From NCBI RefSeq assembly GCF_003702705.1, contig NZ_QZMN01000014.1, positions 62,001 through 126,000 of the forward strand: a stretch of DNA of 64,000 bases. Reading direction: 5' to 3'. The position numbers and the translations under genes were made by a program. This DNA comes from Ornithinimicrobium cerasi (GTDB lineage Bacteria > Actinomycetota > Actinomycetes > Actinomycetales > Dermatophilaceae). Of this stretch, positions 15,339 through 27,419 are shown piece after piece. Positions within the stretch are counted from its first letter, which is position 1. Every line of letters starts with the position of its first letter. Under the pieces are notes generated by a model, which ran no database searches, was not told where the DNA came from, and worked only from the letters and a program-made list of their open reading frames with translations.

Positions 15339-16781
15339 TCAGCGGCGGCGACGGTCCCAGTGGGCGAACCCGGCGTTGCGCGCCGCGTCCTCGTTCTCGA
15401 ACCACACCTCGGCGCGCACGGCGTCGTAGGAGGGCGAGTCGGAGGTGTGGAAGAGCATCGAGCCGCTGTTGCCCTTGACCTCCCAGCCGGCCGGCCCGGA
15501 CCCGTCCTCGAGCGGCTGGGCCGACCCGGGTCCGTAGACCGACTCGGCGAACATCGTGCCGGCGGCCGCGGCTCCGCCGCCGGCGGCCGGTGCGGAGTCC
15601 CAGCCCTGGCCCTCGTCCTCGGTCCTGGCGTCGTCCGTCGCGTCGCGCTCCCGCTCGGGGTCGGTGTCGACGTCCTCACGCTCGGCCGGGGTGTCGGCGG
15701 GCAGGTCGCCGGCGGACCGGTCGGCGGCGGCGGCCGTCGTCCCGGCGTACGTCGCTCCGGAGGTCTCGGTGTCGTCCGCGGTGGTCGGCACGAGGGGGTC
15801 CTGGGTGTAGGTCCCCCCTGCCGGCGCGGAGCTCACCGCCGTGTCGCGCGTGTCGTCCTCGACACGGGTGGGTGTGTCGTCGTGCACCGGGACGGCGTCC
15901 CCCTCGTCCGCGCGGTAGGTCTCGCGGTCACCGACGGGGTACTCGTCCTCGCGCGTCCCGACCTCGTCGCCGTAGCCGGAGCCGTCGGCAGCGACCACCT
16001 CGTCCGCGGTCAGCGGCTCGGTGCGGGCGCCCGCCTCGACGTCCTCGTCCGAGAGGGGGTGCACCTCGGCACCCGTCTCGCCGGTGTAGGCGGCGGACTC
16101 GTCGCGGTATGCCGTGGTGTCGGCCGCGTAGCCCGCCTCGTCCACACCGATCCGCTCCTGGTCGTGGTGGCCGGGCTCCTCGTGGGCGACCTCCGAGCGG
16201 TCATGGCTCGCCGCGACGGCGCTACCGGCTGCAGCCGCAGCACCGATCGCAGCCGCGTCACGCATGGGCGGACCGTCCTGGGCCGCACCGGTCTCGTCCG
16301 GTCGGTCCGTCGTCGTCGGGCGGGACGTCTCGTCCACATGACCCGAGTCGTCGGTGTCGTAGGCCCCCGCGGCCGGCTGGTAGGTGGACTCCTCCGGGGT
16401 GGGCCCGTCGATGTGCTCGTCGGTGCGCTCGTCGACGACCGGCTCGTAGGTCTCCTCCGACGTCGCCCCGAGACGGCTCTCGTCGACGGTGACCGCGTCA
16501 CCCGGGCGGTCCACGGCATACTGCGGCGCCTCCTCCATGGCTGCGCGGTCACCGGCGGCCCGGTCCTCCGCCGCCTGGTCGTACACGCCGCGCTCCGGCC
16601 GGCCGGAGTCCATGCCGCGGACCTCGTCGGTGTCGGCGACCCCGTCGCGGTCGGCGTCGGTCTCACCGCGCCGCAGCTCCTCGCCGTCGTCCTTGCCGGG
16701 GGAGCGCAGGAGCATGAACACCGCCGCGCCGATGAGCAGCAGCAGCAGGATGATCATGATCCACCTGGTGGTGTCGGTCAT
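15339..16781 (-). CDS. Membrane-anchored acidic protein with C-terminal sunset-type domain
   Basis: 480-residue protein. Residues about 6-26 form one membrane segment (WIMIILLLLLIGAAVFMLL). About 390 residues of low-complexity sequence rich in Asp, Glu, Thr and Ala follow, very likely disordered and outside or along the membrane. The last ~50 residues form a small domain with IKGN-type features (GWEVKGNSGSMLFHT, SYDAVRAEVWFENEDAARNA), matching the sunset domain seen at the ends of various actinobacterial proteins. A short Asp-rich segment (DADRDGVADTDEVRG, about residues 42-56) resembles a calcium-binding thrombospondin-3-like repeat. AGGAGGG before ATG 16781 is a strong ribosome site. Function unknown. 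Confidence 0.7.
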   Translation of the reverse strand: MTDTTRWIMIILLLLLIGAAVFMLLRSPGKDDGEELRRGETDADRDGVADTDEVRGMDSGRPERGVYDQAAEDRAAGDRAAMEEAPQYAVDRPGDAVTVDESRLGATSEETYEPVVDERTDEHIDGPTPEESTYQPAAGAYDTDDSGHVDETSRPTTTDRPDETGAAQDGPPMRDAAAIGAAAAAGSAVAASHDRSEVAHEEPGHHDQERIGVDEAGYAADTTAYRDESAAYTGETGAEVHPLSDEDVEAGARTEPLTADEVVAADGSGYGDEVGTREDEYPVGDRETYRADEGDAVPVHDDTPTRVEDDTRDTAVSSAPAGGTYTQDPLVPTTADDTETSGATYAGTTAAAADRSAGDLPADTPAEREDVDTDPERERDATDDARTEDEGQGWDSAPAAGGGAAAAGTMFAESVYGPGSAQPLEDGSGPAGWEVKGNSGSMLFHTSDSPSYDAVRAEVWFENEDAARNAGFAHWDRRRR

Positions 16782-16945
16782 AAGACGTCCCTCCTAGTGA
16801 CGACCGGCGCCCGGTCGCGTCGAGGCCACCGCACTGCGCGGCGCTGCGTCCACCGTAGTGCGAAAGTGCAGGTCCGGCCACGGATGCGCCCGCGACCCGC
16901 GGGTGATGGGACAATCGTCCTTCCCCCTGACAGGAGTACCCGCAC

Positions 16946-17584
16946 GTGACCACGCAGACCGAGCTCACCGGCGTCGCCGGGTGGGCCGTCGACGTCATGG
17001 AACGGTTGGGTGGCCCCGGCGCGGGCCTCGTGATCGCCCTCGAGAACCTCTTCCCCCCGCTGCCGAGCGAGGTGATCCTCCCGCTGGCGGGCTTCACCGC
17101 GAGCCAGGGGACCTTCTCGGTGCAGGGCGCGATCGCGTGGACCACGGCCGGCTCGGTCGTGGGCGCCCTCCTCCTCTACACCCTGGGTGCCGTCTTCGGC
17201 CGGGAGCGGCTCCGGGCCGTGTGGGGGAGGCTGCCGCTGGTCAACCTCGATGACCTCGACCGCACCGAGGCCTGGTTCTCACGGCACGGGAAGAAGGCGG
17301 TGTTCTTCGGCCGGATGGTGCCGATCTTCCGCAGCCTCATCTCCATCCCCGCGGGCGTCGAGCGGATGCCGGTGGGGATCTTCACCCTGCTCACCCTCTC
17401 GGGCAGCCTCATCTGGAACACCATCTTCGTCCTCGCCGGCTACACCCTCGGGGAGAACTGGCACGTCGTGGAGGAGTACGCCGGCGTCCTGCAGCTCGTC
17501 GTCATCGGCGCGGTGGTGCTGGGTGTGGCGTGGTTCGTCGTGAGCCGGGTGCGCACGCTGCGCTCCCGCCGCTCCGAGGTATGA
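16946..17584 (+). CDS. DedA family membrane protein
   Basis: 212-residue integral membrane protein of the DedA/SNARE-associated family. Hallmarks are ENLFPPLPSEVILPLAG in the first half and FFGRMVPIFRSLISIPAG in the second. Members act as lipid flippases (for example of undecaprenyl phosphate) and support membrane homeostasis; the exact lipid here is unknown. GTG 16946 has a CAGGAG ribosome site, and GACAAT at about 16910 may be its -10 box. The stop overlaps the next start (ATGA). Confidence 0.88.
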   Translation: MTTQTELTGVAGWAVDVMERLGGPGAGLVIALENLFPPLPSEVILPLAGFTASQGTFSVQGAIAWTTAGSVVGALLLYTLGAVFGRERLRAVWGRLPLVNLDDLDRTEAWFSRHGKKAVFFGRMVPIFRSLISIPAGVERMPVGIFTLLTLSGSLIWNTIFVLAGYTLGENWHVVEEYAGVLQLVVIGAVVLGVAWFVVSRVRTLRSRRSEV

Positions 17585-18216
17585 CGGACCGCCCGGCGGG
17601 CTCGGTCGGCGTCGGGCCCTGGGACGGAGGCTGGCCCGTCGACGGGGACGGTGCGCTCCCCGGCCACCTCGACCCCGAGCTGCTCGCCGCCGGTGACGCC
17701 CGCAACGTGGTGGACCGCTATCGCTACTGGCGGCACGAGGCGATCGTGGCGGACCTCGACACCCGCCGGCACGGGTTCCACGTCGCCGTGGAGAACTGGG
17801 AGCACGACTTCAACATCGGCTCGGTCGTGCGCACCGCGAACGCCTTCAACGCGGCGGCCTTCCACGTCGTGGGCCGTCGGCGCTGGAACCGCCGGGGGGC
17901 GATGGTCACCGACCGCTACCAGCACGAGCACCACCACGCCGACGTCGCCGCGCTCGTCGCCTGGGCCGGGGAGCGGGGGTTGCCGCTGCTGGGCGTGGAC
18001 AACGTCCCCGGGTCCCGCCCGCTGGAGGGGTATGCCGTTCCGCGCGACTGCATACTCCTGCTGGGTCAGGAGGGGCCGGGCCTGAGCGTGGACGCCCTCG
18101 CCGCCTGCGAGGAGGTGCTGGCGATCACCCAGCACGGGTCGACCCGCTCGATGAACGCCGGTGCGGCGGCCGCCGTCGTGATGTACCACTGGGCGCTGCA
18201 GCACGCCGGCGCCTGA
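17581..18216 (+). CDS. SpoU/TrmH-family RNA 2'-O-methyltransferase
   Basis: 211-residue SPOUT-fold enzyme that would transfer a methyl group from S-adenosylmethionine to a ribose of tRNA or rRNA. The three family motifs are NIGSVVRTANAF (motif 1), LLLGQEGPGLS (motif 2) and ITQHGSTRSMNAGAAAAVVMY (motif 3, split here as GSTRSMNAGAAAAVV), forming the knotted SAM site. The start overlaps the DedA stop by four bases. The target nucleotide cannot be inferred; this small type is common in actinobacteria. Confidence 0.87.
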   Translation: MTDRPAGSVGVGPWDGGWPVDGDGALPGHLDPELLAAGDARNVVDRYRYWRHEAIVADLDTRRHGFHVAVENWEHDFNIGSVVRTANAFNAAAFHVVGRRRWNRRGAMVTDRYQHEHHHADVAALVAWAGERGLPLLGVDNVPGSRPLEGYAVPRDCILLLGQEGPGLSVDALAACEEVLAITQHGSTRSMNAGAAAAVVMYHWALQHAGA

Positions 18217-18222
18217 GACGAT
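18217..18222 (+). promoter_or_regulatory. -10-like box before the transglutaminase gene
   Basis: GACGAT, seven bases before ATG 18230. It favours this ATG over the in-frame ATG at 18221, which overlaps the box. The first base departs from TANNNT. Confidence 0.35.
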
Positions 18223-18229
18223 GCCCTCC

Positions 18230-19036
18230 ATGCGCCGCCACGTCACCGCCCAGCTCACCGCCACCGTGACCTCGCCCGTCGAGGCCACCCTGGGGGTGGC
18301 GGTGGCCGACCAGGTCGTCCGGAACCAGGAGCGCCTGGAGGTCACGGTCGACGGTCGGCCGGTCCCGGTCACCGAGGTGCTCGACCGCGCCTCCGGCACC
18401 CGGTGGCACGTCCTGCGCGACGTCCCGCCCGGCGAGCTGAGCGTGGCCTACGACGCCCGGGTCGAGGACGGCGGGGCCGGTGGGGCGGTCACCGACCTCG
18501 ACCGGATCCACTTCGTGCGACCCAGCCGCTACGTGGACCTCGACCGGCTGGAGGCGGTGGCCCGCGCCGAGGTGGGTGACGTCTCCGGCGAGGAGGGCGT
18601 GCTGAGGGTGGCCGGGTGGGTGTCCGGGCACCTGAGCTACGTCCTGGGTTCCTCGCGCGTGACCGACGGTGCCAGCGACACCTACCTCAAGCGGCAGGGC
18701 GTGTGCCGCGACTACGCCCACCTCACGACGGCGCTCCTGCGGGCCAGGGGGGTGCCGGCGCGGCTGGTCGGGGCCTACGCGCCCGGTCTGTCCCCGATGG
18801 ACTTCCACGCCGTCGTCGAGGCCGCGGTCGACGGCCGGTGGGTGGTGGTGGACCCCACCCGGCTGGCGCCGCGGCCCGCCCTGGTGCGCATCGCGACCGG
18901 GGCGGACGCGAGCGAGACCTCGTTCCTGACGACCCACTCCGGCGGGCTGCGGTTCGGCTCGATCACCGTCACGGCCACCGTGGAGGACGGGGAGCTGCCG
19001 ACCGACGATCACACGGCGCCCGCCCGGATCGGCTGA
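18230..19036 (+). CDS. Transglutaminase-like domain protein
   Basis: 268-residue protein with a beta-rich N-terminal domain and a papain-like transglutaminase core. The catalytic triad by pattern is Cys in QGVCRDYAHL, His in MDFHAVVEA and Asp in WVVVDPTR. In bacteria this fold is often a peptidase or amide-forming enzyme rather than a cross-linker. It faces, on the opposite strand, a second transglutaminase gene in the ATP-grasp/alpha-E operon; the two stops are only 6 bases apart. A shared pathway is a reasonable inference. Confidence 0.82.
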   Translation: MRRHVTAQLTATVTSPVEATLGVAVADQVVRNQERLEVTVDGRPVPVTEVLDRASGTRWHVLRDVPPGELSVAYDARVEDGGAGGAVTDLDRIHFVRPSRYVDLDRLEAVARAEVGDVSGEEGVLRVAGWVSGHLSYVLGSSRVTDGASDTYLKRQGVCRDYAHLTTALLRARGVPARLVGAYAPGLSPMDFHAVVEAAVDGRWVVVDPTRLAPRPALVRIATGADASETSFLTTHSGGLRFGSITVTATVEDGELPTDDHTAPARIG

Positions 19037-19057
19037 CCGCGCTCAGCGCAGCGCGGT
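19036..19057. terminator. Hairpin between convergent transglutaminase genes
   Basis: ACCGCGC (19036-19042) pairs with GCGCGGT (19051-19057) around an 8-base loop that includes the stop codon of the minus-strand gene. It could serve both operons. Confidence 0.45.
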
Positions 19058-19882
19058 GAGCTCCACCTCCACGAACATCGCGCTGCTCCTCGTGCCGGTG
19101 TAGATCCCGCGCAGGGGCGGCACGTCGCCGTACTCACGCCCGCGACCCACCTCCACGTGGCGGGGTCCCGGCCGGACGGCGTTGGTCGGGTCCATGCCGA
19201 CCCACTCGCCGTCCCACCACCGGATCCACGCGTGCGACTCTCCCTTGTAGGCCTTGCCGACCTCGGGCTCCCGTGCGGGCAGGAGGTAGCCGCTGACGTA
19301 GCAGGCCGGGATGCCGACCGAGCGGAGGCAGCCGATGGTGAGGTTGGACATGTCCTGGCAGACCCCCGAGCGCCCCGCCCACGCCTCCGCGGCGCGGGTG
19401 TGCACGCCCGTTGACCCGGTCACGTAGCGGATCTCGTGGTGGACGAGGTCGACGACCTGCCGGGCGCACTCGCCCGGCGTCGCGCTGCTCCCGGCGATCT
19501 CCGCGATGAGGGCGCGCAGGTCCGCGGGCGGCTCGACGGAGGGCGTCTGCAGGAGGTACTCGCTCAGGTCGTCGAACACCTCTGCCGAGCGCAGCGCGTC
19601 CCAGCTCAGCCCGTGCCCGTCGACCGGGGGGCGCTGCACGTCCACCGTGGAGGTGGCCGTGACCATGAGCTGCTGGTGCGGCTCGTACACCTCGAACTGG
19701 GTGACCGTGGTCCCCCAGTAGTCGGTGTAGGTGTTGGTCCAGGCGGCCGGGGCGATGTCGACCTTGGTGTGCAGCACCTGCTGGTGCAGGGTCTGCCGCG
19801 GCGTCATCCGCGCCTCGTTGAAGGAGTGGCTGGCGGTCCCGGCGTACTCGTACCCGGTCCGGTGCACGACGCGGAGCAGCAT
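19043..19882 (-). CDS. Transglutaminase family protein of the ATP-grasp/alpha-E operon
   Basis: 279-residue protein: an N-terminal transglutaminase-associated beta domain (LRVVHRTGYEYAGTASHSFNEAR is the usual opening) and the transglutaminase core, with Cys in SGVCQDMSNL, His in ESHAWIRWW and Asp in WVGMDPTN. It is third in an operon with an alpha-E protein and a circularly permuted ATP-grasp protein; the start overlaps the alpha-E stop by one base (TGATG). Comparative genomics links this trio to a predicted peptide-forming or peptide-modifying system; the product is not known. Confidence 0.9.
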   Translation of the reverse strand: MLLRVVHRTGYEYAGTASHSFNEARMTPRQTLHQQVLHTKVDIAPAAWTNTYTDYWGTTVTQFEVYEPHQQLMVTATSTVDVQRPPVDGHGLSWDALRSAEVFDDLSEYLLQTPSVEPPADLRALIAEIAGSSATPGECARQVVDLVHHEIRYVTGSTGVHTRAAEAWAGRSGVCQDMSNLTIGCLRSVGIPACYVSGYLLPAREPEVGKAYKGESHAWIRWWDGEWVGMDPTNAVRPGPRHVEVGRGREYGDVPPLRGIYTGTRSSAMFVEVELTALR

Positions 19883-20808
19883 CAGCGCACCCCCGCGCGC
19901 CACACCGACTGGCCGGAGCCGTCGAAGTAGTCGGTCGCCACGGCGTCGTTGACGACGCCGCAGGTGCGTTGCAGCTGGCTCATCCGCTCCGGCAGGTCGT
20001 GCATCATCTCCTCGATCGAGCCGTACTCCAGCTGCGCCCGGGACCGGCCCAGCATGCGGTGCGACTCGCTCGTGCGGGGGGCCCGGCTGGCCGCGGTCTC
20101 CAGGGCGGTCAGGGCCTCCTCGGCCTGCTCGAGGGAGGACAGGACCGAGCGGGGGAAGCGTCGGTTGAGCAGCAGGAACTCGGCTGCCTCGCGGTCGGTC
20201 GCCAGCCCGCGGTAGGTCCGGACGAACGCGTGGTGCGCACCGCAGGCACGCAGGGTCTGCGTCCAGGCCGACGGCGAGTCGCCGTTGTAGGCGGCCGACT
20301 CGATGATGCGGGACGTCATGTCGACCCGCTCCAGGGAACGGCCCAGCATGAGGAAGTGCCATCCCTCGTCCCGGCTCATCGTCGAGTCGGCGATGCCGGC
20401 CACGATCTGGCACCGCTCCCGCACCAGCCGGCAGGACCGGGGGGCCGGCAGCAGCTGCAGCCGGTTGCCGCGCATCATGTTCCAGGTGGTGTTGATGGCC
20501 TCCCACATCTCCTGGGAGACCGTCTCCCGGGAGCGGCTGGCGCTCTCCCGCGCACCGTGGAAGGCCGCGACCATCGAGGAGGGACAACCCTCGTCCCAGC
20601 CCAGCTGGCGCAGCACGGTCTGGTGGTCCGGGCTGGTCTCGGAGTCGATCCCCATGACCCGCAGCAGCACCAGGCTGGTGGCCTCCTCGTCGAGCACGGG
20701 GTCCTCCAGCAGCAGCGTCAGGTGCACGTCGAGCAGCCTCGAGGTGTCCTCCGCCCGCTCGAGATAACGACCGATCCAGAAGAGCGACTCGGCGATCCGG
20801 CTCAGCAC
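19882..20808 (-). CDS. Alpha-E domain protein
   Basis: 308-residue helical protein of the alpha-E family. The N-terminus LSRIAESLFWIGRYLERAEDTSRLLDVH is the family signature (written here in part: ESLFWIGRYLERAED). Conserved later segments are EMWEAINTTWN and RDEGWHFLMLGRSLERVDMTSR, a second internal repeat of the LER motif. GTG 20808 overlaps the end of the ATP-grasp gene by seven bases. It is always found with ATP-grasp and transglutaminase partners; its biochemical role is not established. Confidence 0.9.
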   Translation of the reverse strand: MLSRIAESLFWIGRYLERAEDTSRLLDVHLTLLLEDPVLDEEATSLVLLRVMGIDSETSPDHQTVLRQLGWDEGCPSSMVAAFHGARESASRSRETVSQEMWEAINTTWNMMRGNRLQLLPAPRSCRLVRERCQIVAGIADSTMSRDEGWHFLMLGRSLERVDMTSRIIESAAYNGDSPSAWTQTLRACGAHHAFVRTYRGLATDREAAEFLLLNRRFPRSVLSSLEQAEEALTALETAASRAPRTSESHRMLGRSRAQLEYGSIEEMMHDLPERMSQLQRTCGVVNDAVATDYFDGSGQSVWRAGVR

Positions 20809-22391
20809 GGCGCACCCCCGGCACGGGGGAGCCGCACCTGCTGCTGCTGCTGCTCCTGCTCGGAAGGTTCGGCCTCCGAGCGCTTCTGCGCCACCTGGGG
20901 TGCCGAGGCGGTCTGGAAAGCCACCTGTGGCCGCGGCAGGACCCGCGTGCGCCGACCGTCGCCGGAGAGCACCCACGTGTCCTTGGAGCCGCCCCCCCGG
21001 CTGGAGTTGACGATGAGCTCGCCCTCGCCCAGCGCGACCCGGGTCAGACCGCCGGGCAGCACCCAGACCTTCTCCCCGTCGTTGATGGCGAACGGCCGCA
21101 GGTCGACGTGCCGCGGCCGCATACCCTCCTCGACCATCGTCGGGACGGTCGAGAGCTGGACCACGGGCTGGGCGACCCAGCCCCGGGGGGCGGCGATCAC
21201 GCGTTCCCGGAGGGCGTCCAGCTCGGCCCGGTCCGCCTGCGGGCCGATGACGATGCCCTTGCCGCCCGAGCCGTCGACCGGCTTGAGCACCAGCTCGTCG
21301 AGCCGGTCGAGCACCTCCTCCCGGTGGGACGGGTCCTCAAGCCGCCAGGTGTCGACGTTGGGCAGGAGCGGCTCCTCGTCGAGGTAGTACCGGATCAGGT
21401 CGGGCACGTAGCTGTACATGAGCTTGTCGTCGGCGACGCCGTTGCCGACGGCGTTGGCGATCGTCACGTTGCCCGCCCGCGCGGCGCTGAGCACGCCGGG
21501 GCAGCCGAGGACCGAGTCGTTGCGGAACGCCACGGGGTCGAGGAAGTCGTCGTCGACCCGGCGGTAGATCACGTGCACCGGCTGCATGCCGTGGGTGTCG
21601 CGCATCATCACCCGACCACCCTGGGTGACGAGGTCACGGCCCTCGACGAGCCGGCACCCCATCAGCCTGGCCAGGAGGCTGTGCTCGAAGTAGGCCGAGT
21701 TGAACGGGCCGGGGGTCAGCACGACGACCTCGGGGTCCTGGACGCCGCTCGGCGCGGCGGCGCGCAGCGCGCGCAGCAGACGGGCGGGGTATGCCGCCAC
21801 GGGCCGGATCCGGTGGGTCCCCACCACCTCGGGGAGGGTGGCGGTCATGGCGCGCCGGTTGGTCAGGACGTAGGAGACGCCGCTGGGGATGCGGACGTTG
21901 TCCTCGAGGACCCGGAAGACGCCGTCCCCGTCCCGGACGAGGTCGATGCCCGAGACGTGGATCCGCACCCCGTTCACGGGCTGGATGCCGAACGCCACGC
22001 GGTGGTAGTGGGCGCTGGTGGTCACCACGTGCCGCGGGAGCACCCTGTCGGTGACGATCTGCATTGCGCCGTAGACGTCGGCCAGGAACTCCTCCAGCGC
22101 CCTGACCCGCTGCGCCACCCCCGCCTCGACGTGCGCCCAGGTCGGCGCGTCGATGACGCGCGGCACGATGTCGAGGGGGAAGGGCCGTTCCTCGCCCGCG
22201 TAGTCGAAGGTCACCCCCTGGTCGTGGTAGCTCGTGCTGACGTACTCCGCGCGCGAGCGCACGTCCTCCAGCCCCAGGGCCTCGAACTGCTCGACCATCT
22301 GCCGGTAGGCCTCCCGGACGGCGCCGTCGCCCGCGACGGTCTCGTCGAAGACGCCGGCGCGGGTGGGGTACTGGTCCAGCGGGCCTGCCAT
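20802..22391 (-). CDS. Circularly permuted type 2 ATP-grasp protein
   Basis: 529-residue protein of the circularly permuted ATP-grasp class (formerly DUF404/DUF407). Segments supporting this are GVTFDYAGEERPFPLD, HVSGIDLVRDGDGVFRVLEDN, PSGVSYVLTNR, VKPVDGSGGKG-like LVLKPVDGSGGKGIVIGP, and VIYRRVDDDFLDP. It presumably activates a carboxylate with ATP and joins it to an amine. The C-terminus carries a Gln-rich run coded by a CAG repeat. ATG 22391 follows a -10 box by six bases. It heads the operon with the alpha-E and transglutaminase genes. Confidence 0.9.
   Translation of the reverse strand: MAGPLDQYPTRAGVFDETVAGDGAVREAYRQMVEQFEALGLEDVRSRAEYVSTSYHDQGVTFDYAGEERPFPLDIVPRVIDAPTWAHVEAGVAQRVRALEEFLADVYGAMQIVTDRVLPRHVVTTSAHYHRVAFGIQPVNGVRIHVSGIDLVRDGDGVFRVLEDNVRIPSGVSYVLTNRRAMTATLPEVVGTHRIRPVAAYPARLLRALRAAAPSGVQDPEVVVLTPGPFNSAYFEHSLLARLMGCRLVEGRDLVTQGGRVMMRDTHGMQPVHVIYRRVDDDFLDPVAFRNDSVLGCPGVLSAARAGNVTIANAVGNGVADDKLMYSYVPDLIRYYLDEEPLLPNVDTWRLEDPSHREEVLDRLDELVLKPVDGSGGKGIVIGPQADRAELDALRERVIAAPRGWVAQPVVQLSTVPTMVEEGMRPRHVDLRPFAINDGEKVWVLPGGLTRVALGEGELIVNSSRGGGSKDTWVLSGDGRRTRVLPRPQVAFQTASAPQVAQKRSEAEPSEQEQQQQQVRLPRAGGAPC
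20838..20852. repeat. Trinucleotide repeat (CTG/CAG)5 coding for Gln
   Basis: Five perfect CTG units on the plus strand, with imperfect units after them, encode a run of Gln with two Glu near the C-terminus of the ATP-grasp protein. Such runs can vary in length by slippage. Confidence 0.85.
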
Positions 22392-22397
22392 GCGCAC

Positions 22398-22403
22398 ACC
22401 CTA
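22398..22403 (-). promoter_or_regulatory. -10 box of a leaderless promoter for the ATP-grasp operon
   Basis: TAGGGT on the minus strand, six bases before ATG 22391. This spacing favours ATG 22391 over GTG 22397. Confidence 0.55.
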
Positions 22404-22473
22404 GGGGTTCGGGATCGCGCCCTGTGGAAGCATGGGGAGCAGCCCTAGCCGCGCCCGTCCGAGGAGGACTCCC

Positions 22474-23498
<1,025 letters not shown>

Positions 23499-23502
<4 letters not shown>

Positions 23503-23903
23503 GCGGCCCCGACCTGCTCGGGATCCCGCCCACCCACCTGCCCGAGGACCCCGCCGCCGCCCGGTTGACCGAGCAGGACCCGCGGACGGTCGCGGCGGCA
23601 TACCCCGCCTCGAGCCTGGTCTGGGCGGTGCTGGCCGAGGCCGCCCTGGAGGAGGGCGAGGACGTCGCGGCCTACGCGTACGCGCGGACCGGGTACCACC
23701 GGGGGCTGGACGCCCTGCGGCGCTCCGGCTGGCGGGGCCAGGGTCCGGTGCCGTGGGAGCACGAGCCGAACCGTGGGTTCCTGCGCGCCCTCGCGGCCCT
23801 GGCGCATGCCGCGGGACGGATCGGGGAGGTCGAGGAGCAGGTGCGCTGCACCGAGTTCCTCCGGGCCTCCTCCGCGCAGGCGGCGCGCGAGCTGGGGCTC
23901 TAG
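23499..23903 (+). CDS. DUF3151 family protein
   Basis: 134-residue soluble protein of a family restricted to actinobacteria. Recognisable segments are LPEDPAAARL, AAAYPASSLVWAVLAE, VAAYAYARTGYHRGLDALRR and GWRGQGPVPWEHEPNRGFLRAL. It lies between fbaA and purA, as the homologue Rv0360c does in Mycobacterium tuberculosis. The GTG start overlaps the fbaA stop by four bases, so it is translated with the aldolase. No function is known. Confidence 0.88.
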
Positions 23904-23910
23904 CTCCCCC

Positions 23911-23948
23911 CGCGCGGTGGGGCCGGGAGTGATCCCGGCCCCACCGCG
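23911..23948 (+). terminator. Strong terminator after fbaA-DUF3151
   Basis: A perfect 17-bp stem (23911-23927 with 23932-23948, starting GCGCGGTGGGG) with loop GTGA begins 8 bases after the stop. No T-run follows. Confidence 0.85.
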
Positions 23949-24049
23949 CCCCCTGAGGTCAGACGGCTCGCGTCCCCTGACGTCTCGTCCGACGGGCTCA
24001 TACAACCAGAACCCCGCACCCTCCGGTGGCCCAACCCGGCCAGTGGCCC

Positions 24050-24055
24050 TAACCT
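24050..24055 (+). promoter_or_regulatory. -10 box of a leaderless promoter for the first LuxR-HTH regulator
   Basis: TAACCT, seven bases before GTG 24063. Confidence 0.55.
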
Positions 24056-24062
24056 GCCATGA

Positions 24063-26804
<2,742 letters not shown>

Positions 26805-26808
<4 letters not shown>

Positions 26809-27335
26809 ACCGGTTCCTCCGTCGTCGCGGCGCGGAAGGTGAACCGGGTGCAGTCCTGGGGGAAGGCGAACCAGGCCATCGCCCGCGTGGGGGTGACCAC
26901 GCGCAGGCCGCCGCCGTGCGGCACCGACCACGAGTCGGCCGGCGGGGTGTAGCCCGACGACGCGTACTTGCCGAACGCCTCCGCGAGGCGGGCGCCCAGC
27001 CCTTCGGGGTCGGCGCGGGTGGCGCTCGACTCACCCTCCACGATGACGACCTCGGTGCCGCTCTCCAGCGTGAGCGTCACCGCGGGGTTCTGCTCCACGT
27101 TGCGGGTGTGCCGCGTGGTGGGCGCCCCGTCGTACCAGAACCGACCGTCCAGCCACACCCCCCACCGGGGCACGGAGTGCGGGCGACCGTCGGGCCGCAC
27201 GCTGCTCAGCCAGTAGTGCATCGCGTCGCGCAGGCGGGGCTCGACCTGGTCCCAGGTCAGGAGCCCCTCGGACGTCTCGGGTATGCCGTAGCCGTCGGGG
27301 AACGTGGGGCGGCTCGACGTCGGTGTCGTCTCCAT
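26805..27335 (-). CDS. Pyridoxamine 5'-phosphate oxidase family (FMN/F420-binding split barrel) protein
   Basis: 176-residue split-barrel protein. Family-like segments are AMHYWLSSVRPDGRPHSVPRWGVWLDGRFWY, HTRNVEQNPAVTLTLESG and EVVIVEGES. In actinobacteria many such proteins bind F420 or FMN; the cofactor cannot be told here. ATG 27335 follows a -10 box by six bases. It overlaps the truncated YdeI-like gene and is divergent from an AraC-type regulator. Confidence 0.78.
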
Positions 27336-27341
27336 GGATCG

Positions 27342-27347
27342 ACGGTA
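27342..27347 (-). promoter_or_regulatory. -10 box of a leaderless promoter for the PPOX gene
   Basis: TACCGT on the minus strand, six bases before ATG 27335. Confidence 0.55.
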
Positions 27348-27419
27348 GACCCGGCCACCGACAGCGTGCAGCGACGCAGGTCGGTGCGGGTGTCCCCGGT
27401 GAGTGGCATCATCGCCGTG

